Source: Pedobacter psychrotolerans
GTDB lineage: Bacteria; Bacteroidota; Bacteroidia; Sphingobacteriales; Sphingobacteriaceae
Assembly: GCF_004340665.1 (NCBI RefSeq)
Contig: NZ_SLWO01000005.1
Coordinates: 1 to 64,000, forward strand
Direction: 5' to 3'
Length of the DNA stretch: 64,000 bases
In this document: piece by piece, positions 60,383 to 64,000 of the stretch
Numbering within the stretch: the first letter of the stretch is position 1
How the letters are laid out: each line of letters starts with the position of its first letter
Translations under genes and position numbers: made by a program
The notes under the pieces: generated by a model
The model's database searches: none
What the model was told of the DNA's origin: nothing
Seen by the model: the letters and a program-made list of their open reading frames with translations, nothing else

Positions 60383-62617
60383 TTATTTATCCTTTGTAAA
60401 AAGTGTGGTTCCTCCACCTTGAGTAATGTTAAATTCTTTTTTAGCAGGGTTGAATAATATCTCTATACCAGCGTCTTCGAAGGAAAATTTATTTTCACTT
60501 ACATAAGTTAATGGGAAAGATTGTTGTCCGGTTGCCTGTGCAACTAATCCGCCATCTTCTTTTGTAATCGTGAATTTGATAGCCATCTTAGTTGTAGAAT
60601 ATACACCTAAATACTGATCTAAATTAACCGTTGGCGTACTAGCGCCTGTTCCGGCAGTCCAGGTATTATTATCAGGGTTGCTATCTGGTAAAACCTTATT
60701 TGGGTCCAAAGTAACAGAAACAATTTCTTCAGTTGTTGGATAACGGACCAACCAGCTGTTATTTTTCATCCATACATCAACAGGAACTTTAACCGTATCA
60801 GTTTTACCGCTTTTGGTTTTCACCTGAAGGATAATAGGCATTGGCATTTTTTCCAAATTGAGTACTTTAATGGAATAGCCTGTAAGTTTTCCATCAGTTT
60901 TAACTTCCTGAACTGAACTCACCGCCTGATCCATCTTCCAGCTATTTAAAAACCAGCTTCTCCAAAACCAAGCTAAGTCTTCACCCGCACCATTTTCCAT
61001 CGAGCGGAAAAAATCATAAGGTGTAGGATGTTTATATGCCCAATTCTTAATGTATTGGCGGAAGGCATAATCAAAACGATCCTCTCCTAAAATCTCTGTT
61101 CTCAAAATATCCAGTCCCCATCCTGGTTTTGCGTACAAGTTAATACCAATGTTACCTTCAATCATTCCATCAGGCATTAACATGATGTTTTCAAATTTCG
61201 GATTACCAATTACCTGCTTGCCAATGATATTCATATTTGTAGCACGCTTAGCATATTCACCCTTGTTGAAATTTTTAGATGAAATACCGTTGATAAAAGT
61301 ATTAAAACCTTCATCCATCCACCCGAATTTACGTTCATTCGAGCCAACAATCATTGGGAACCAGGTGTGGCCAAACTCATGATCAATTACGCCCCATGCA
61401 CTGCCTTTTTTAGCAGTCCATCCGCAGAAAACAATACCCGGATATTCCATCCCACCGATGTTTGTGGCTACATTAACAGCCATTGGATATGGATATTCAA
61501 ACCATTTTGTAGAATAATGTTCAATTGATGTTTTTACATATTCCACACCTCTTCCATAAGCATCTACACCATTGCTTTCTACTGGCTGTGCAGAAACGGC
61601 CAGTGATTTTTTACCACTTGGCAAATTGATCCTTGCGGCATCCAGAACAAAAGCTTTTGATGAAGCCCAAGCCGCATCACGTGCATTGATAATTTTATAT
61701 TTCCAGGTTAATTTATCTTTTTCAGGACGTGATTTTGGATCTGTAACTTCTGCTTCCGTGCGAATATGAACTGTTTCATCACTATTTTTTGCGGCGTTCC
61801 ATCTTTTTAATTGCTCAGGCGTAAACACCTCCGACGGGTTCAAAAGCTCACCCGAACCCATCACAATGTGACTGGCAGGGGCTGTAATGGCGAAATTGAT
61901 ATCACCATATTCACAATAAAACTCACCTCCACCCCAGTAAGGCAAAGTGTTCCAGCCAATTACATCATCATATACGCACATGCGTGGAAACCATTGGGCA
62001 ACGGCGAAGATTTCTCCATTTTTAGTGGTTAAATGACCTGTTCTATCCGATCCTTCTTTCGGTACCACATAAGAATAGTCGATTTTAATGGTAATCACCT
62101 CACCATTCGCAGCCAAAGGTTGATCCAGGCGAATTTGCATACGTGTATCTTCAATCAATGAGGTAAATTTTACCGCACTGGATTTTTTAGATACGCTCAC
62201 ATTTTTAATCTGGTAGCCACCATCAAACTTTTCGCCCTGGGCACCATAACGGCTACGGGATGGTGTAATTTGTTTGCCACGGGAATTTTCTTTGAATGTA
62301 TTCTGATCCAACTGTAACCATAGATATGGAAGCTGATCAGGACTATTGTTTTTATATGTTAAGGTAACCGAACCGGTAACCAGATTTTGGGTTTCATCAA
62401 GATTTGCGGTGATATTATAATCTACCCGGTTCTGCCAATATTTAGCGCCCGGAGCGCCACTAGCAGAGCGAAATTCATTTCCATTTTGAGTGTAAAAAAG
62501 TGGTCCGAAGGCATCGGCCGAATTGTAATTGGATACTGGTGCAGCCTGTTGCGCAAAAGCAGATAAAGCGGAAGCACAACTAAAGGCGCACAAAGCGATT
62601 AGTCTGGTTATTTTCAT
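60383..62617 (-). CDS. Exported M1-family metallopeptidase
   Basis: A 744-residue protein from ATG 62617; the frame extends 15 codons but only this start gives the signal peptide [20 protein letters not shown]. The zinc motif is [20 protein letters not shown] with the third ligand Glu in WMDEGFNTF, and [10 protein letters not shown] is the exopeptidase motif in place of GAMEN. The final 100 residues are a small beta-rich domain. It is predicted to cut N-terminal residues from peptides in the periplasm. The gene is followed by a strong terminator. Confidence 0.92.
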   Translation of the reverse strand: MKITRLIALCAFSCASALSAFAQQAAPVSNYNSADAFGPLFYTQNGNEFRSASGAPGAKYWQNRVDYNITANLDETQNLVTGSVTLTYKNNSPDQLPYLWLQLDQNTFKENSRGKQITPSRSRYGAQGEKFDGGYQIKNVSVSKKSSAVKFTSLIEDTRMQIRLDQPLAANGEVITIKIDYSYVVPKEGSDRTGHLTTKNGEIFAVAQWFPRMCVYDDVIGWNTLPYWGGGEFYCEYGDINFAITAPASHIVMGSGELLNPSEVFTPEQLKRWNAAKNSDETVHIRTEAEVTDPKSRPEKDKLTWKYKIINARDAAWASSKAFVLDAARINLPSGKKSLAVSAQPVESNGVDAYGRGVEYVKTSIEHYSTKWFEYPYPMAVNVATNIGGMEYPGIVFCGWTAKKGSAWGVIDHEFGHTWFPMIVGSNERKFGWMDEGFNTFINGISSKNFNKGEYAKRATNMNIIGKQVIGNPKFENIMLMPDGMIEGNIGINLYAKPGWGLDILRTEILGEDRFDYAFRQYIKNWAYKHPTPYDFFRSMENGAGEDLAWFWRSWFLNSWKMDQAVSSVQEVKTDGKLTGYSIKVLNLEKMPMPIILQVKTKSGKTDTVKVPVDVWMKNNSWLVRYPTTEEIVSVTLDPNKVLPDSNPDNNTWTAGTGASTPTVNLDQYLGVYSTTKMAIKFTITKEDGGLVAQATGQQSFPLTYVSENKFSFEDAGIEILFNPAKKEFNITQGGGTTLFTKDK

Positions 62618-62652
62618 GTGAATAAGTTGTATTACGGATGTAAATATAAATA

Positions 62653-62682
62653 ATAAGCACATATGACGACATATGTGCTTAT
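62653..62682 (-). terminator. Hairpin between the carboxypeptidase-regulatory-like gene and the M1 gene
   Basis: A perfect 13-bp stem (ATAAGCACATATG 62653-62665, CATATGTGCTTAT 62670-62682), loop ACGA, with a T-rich stretch after it on the minus strand. It ends 29 bp past the upstream gene and 35 bp before the M1 start. Confidence 0.8.
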
Positions 62683-62711
62683 AATGTTACTGCCAGAAAT
62701 TCGGTTTCCTA

Positions 62712-63452
62712 TTAATTCACCTTTAATTTGGGTAAATCTTGTAACTTTTTTTGCTGTGGAGTTAATTTTTGCCACGCAACAAATGCTCTTGAGATATAAT
62801 AATTATAACGATAAGGCCTTTCTGCTTTTATCTGCTCTATTGAAGGGCGGTAAATGATCATAAAATTTTTAAGATCTTCACCTTGCAGTTTAGTTAAATC
62901 TGTAACGGCTTTTTCGCTAAAGTTTGCATCAATCTCTTCCTGGTACATATCCTTCTCTTCCATTTCAGCCTCTTTGCGTTGTTGTCTTTTATACTTACCG
63001 TATCCCAAATTGAGGCTCAAGCCGCCAACTTTATCTGTCATTCTTTTTCTGTTCAGGTTTCCACCTGTATTTAATAGTGTATATTTCTCAGCTAAAGGAT
63101 CTTTCGCATCAGTAATCTGGCTATTCATTCTTACCCCTCTTACATCAACATCAGCTAAGCTATTGGATTTTACCGGAAGGTAAATGGTTCTGTTTAATAA
63201 GTTGGTTAGGTATAAGGTATCGGTATGATAGCCAACCGCTGAGAATTCTATTAAATCGCCAACAGTAGCAGCAATAGTATACTTACCTTCTCTATTTGTA
63301 CTGGTTGTCTTTTTGCTATTGATGTTTCGGACAGATACACCAGGTAATGAGATTGTTTTTTTTGAGTAATCGAACACCGTACCAGTGGTTACGGTTTGTG
63401 CGATAACGCCGGCAGGCAAGGCGAGGAAAAGAAAAATGATCAGCTTATACAT
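62712..63452 (-). CDS. Secreted protein with carboxypeptidase-regulatory-like domain
   Basis: A 246-residue exported protein from ATG 63452; the longer frame adds 15 residues before a good signal peptide MYKLIIFLFLALPAGVIAQ. Residues about 21-100 form a CarboxypepD_reg-like beta-sandwich (TGTVFDYSKKTISLPGVSVR, STNREGKYTIAATVGDLIEF, SAVGYHTDTLYL), the domain often found at the N-terminus of TonB-dependent receptors. Here it is followed by a polar helical part of about 145 residues with no barrel. Function unknown. Confidence 0.85.
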   Translation of the reverse strand: MYKLIIFLFLALPAGVIAQTVTTGTVFDYSKKTISLPGVSVRNINSKKTTSTNREGKYTIAATVGDLIEFSAVGYHTDTLYLTNLLNRTIYLPVKSNSLADVDVRGVRMNSQITDAKDPLAEKYTLLNTGGNLNRKRMTDKVGGLSLNLGYGKYKRQQRKEAEMEEKDMYQEEIDANFSEKAVTDLTKLQGEDLKNFMIIYRPSIEQIKAERPYRYNYYISRAFVAWQKLTPQQKKLQDLPKLKVN

Positions 63453-63520
63453 ATTCAAAAGTAAGTTAGGAAAATATCTAAAGCTTGCATTTAACAAACT
63501 TTAACAATACAACACATGAG

Positions 63521-63868
63521 TTAGGCTAGTGTTTTAGCATAAAGAGATTCATCAAAAGATATTAAAAGTGGCTGACCTTCCTTTTCAATCACCGGACGCT
63601 TGATGGCACTCGTATTATCGATCAGGTACGCAATCGCTTTTTCCTGATTGTTGATATTGGCTTGGTCTTCTTTGCTGAGTTTTTTCCAGGTAAGCCCCTT
63701 GCGATTCAACACCGTTTCCCAGCCAAAAACTTTACACCATTCATTTAGCTTTTCTGCAGTAATTCCTTTTTTCTTAAAGTCATGAAATTCAAAATCAATT
63801 TTATTTTCCTTTAACCAGTCGAGTGATTTCTTTACTGTATTGCAGTTGGGTATTCCGTAAACGATCAT
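63521..63868 (-). CDS. ArsC/YffB-like thioredoxin-fold protein
   Basis: A 115-residue ArsC-family protein. The N-terminus VYGIPNCNTVKKSLDWLKEN carries the single catalytic-type Cys10, and the ending SAIKRPVIEKEGQPLLISF has the conserved KRP of the family. This matches the YffB subgroup, related to arsenate reductase and Spx but of unsettled function. No ars genes are near. Nothing I can support lies in the 132 bp to the right edge of the window. Confidence 0.9.
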   Translation of the reverse strand: MIVYGIPNCNTVKKSLDWLKENKIDFEFHDFKKKGITAEKLNEWCKVFGWETVLNRKGLTWKKLSKEDQANINNQEKAIAYLIDNTSAIKRPVIEKEGQPLLISFDESLYAKTLA

Positions 63869-64000
63869 ATAATTATTAAATGAATGAATTTTGAATGCGT
63901 GAGTGACTTATTGAATATTTTTTTTTGTGCTCAAAGATAATAAGTGAATACGGAATGAGATAATGAAATATTCATGTTTATCCCTTTACACCCATTAACT

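Noticed and set aside
1..64000. tRNA, rRNA, riboswitch or tmRNA genes
   Set aside because: I looked at every gap above about 100 bp and saw no cloverleaf, rRNA core sequence or riboswitch consensus; a covariance-model search could still find something I missed.

Overview
The window is a low-GC chromosomal segment of a Bacteroidota bacterium, most likely Sphingobacteriaceae (Pedobacter-like). This rests on gene content and style: DnaA, GcvP, CdaA beside FolP, LptB, a BT_3928-type DoxX protein, a CCC-motif membrane protein, a YARHG lipoprotein, a GH3-family protein, A-rich rather than Shine-Dalgarno start regions, and repeated TAnnTTTG (Bacteroidota -7) boxes. Genus is an inference. I saw no rRNA, tRNA, CRISPR array, prophage or integrated plasmid.

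Layout. 0-6 kb: CoA-binding protein, a DinB gene broken by an in-frame TGA, an FAD-dependent dehydrogenase, a LemA/TPM group, a NUDIX hydrolase. 6-8 kb: dnaA and a 453-bp upstream region with three DnaA-box-like 9-mers, a candidate oriC. 8-12 kb: catalytic subunit of methylmalonyl-CoA mutase preceded by seven perfect TTAGGGGG repeats, an A-type Fe-S protein, a MacB/FtsX-type permease. 12-18 kb: nucleotide-sugar and envelope genes (ugd, UDP-xylose synthase, galE, a CpsB/YwqE-type PHP phosphatase, KDO transferase). 18-24 kb: gluconokinase and ferrochelatase, then a tight minus-strand operon (acyltransferase, family-2 glycosyltransferase, CruF-type hydratase, IspH, CrtW-type ketolase) that looks like a carotenoid tailoring pathway. 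A CrtD-type desaturase at 29.4 kb probably serves the same pathway. 24-38 kb: housekeeping genes (rlmD, M28 peptidase, shikimate kinase, OppB-type permease, folP, cdaA, bacilliredoxin). 37-40 kb: a minus-strand run of poorly characterised membrane and lipoprotein genes. 40-51 kb: GH3 protein, lptB, recJ, yceI, a class C serine hydrolase, a VOC gene flanked by two copies of a hairpin repeat, and gcvP. 51-57.8 kb: a lipoprotein, a block of about 130-bp tandem repeats, a DMT transporter, pdxJ, a GT39-GtrA pair, a polysaccharide deacetylase and a VF530-type protein. 57.9-59.2 kb: an island with a REP-associated tyrosine transposase (RAYT), four copies of a two-hairpin REP element, a second palindromic element present twice, and eleven 21-bp tandem repeats. 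59.2-64 kb: methyltransferase, RidA, M1 aminopeptidase, a carboxypeptidase-regulatory-like secreted protein and an ArsC/YffB-like protein.

How genes work together. IspH supplies isoprenoid diphosphates, while CruF, CrtD, CrtW, a glycosyltransferase and an acyltransferase could hydrate, desaturate, ketolate, glycosylate and acylate a monocyclic carotenoid. The core genes (crtE, crtB, crtI, lycopene cyclase, crtZ) are not in this window. Ugd, UDP-xylose synthase and GalE supply UDP-GlcA, UDP-Xyl and UDP-Gal for surface polysaccharide, and KDO transferase and LptB belong to LPS assembly and export. Start codons were moved from the longest reading frame to internal ATGs where the extension was non-ATG or hid a signal peptide. 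Several genes (crtW, DUF1599, DUF2306, an MBL-fold gene) appear to use TTG.
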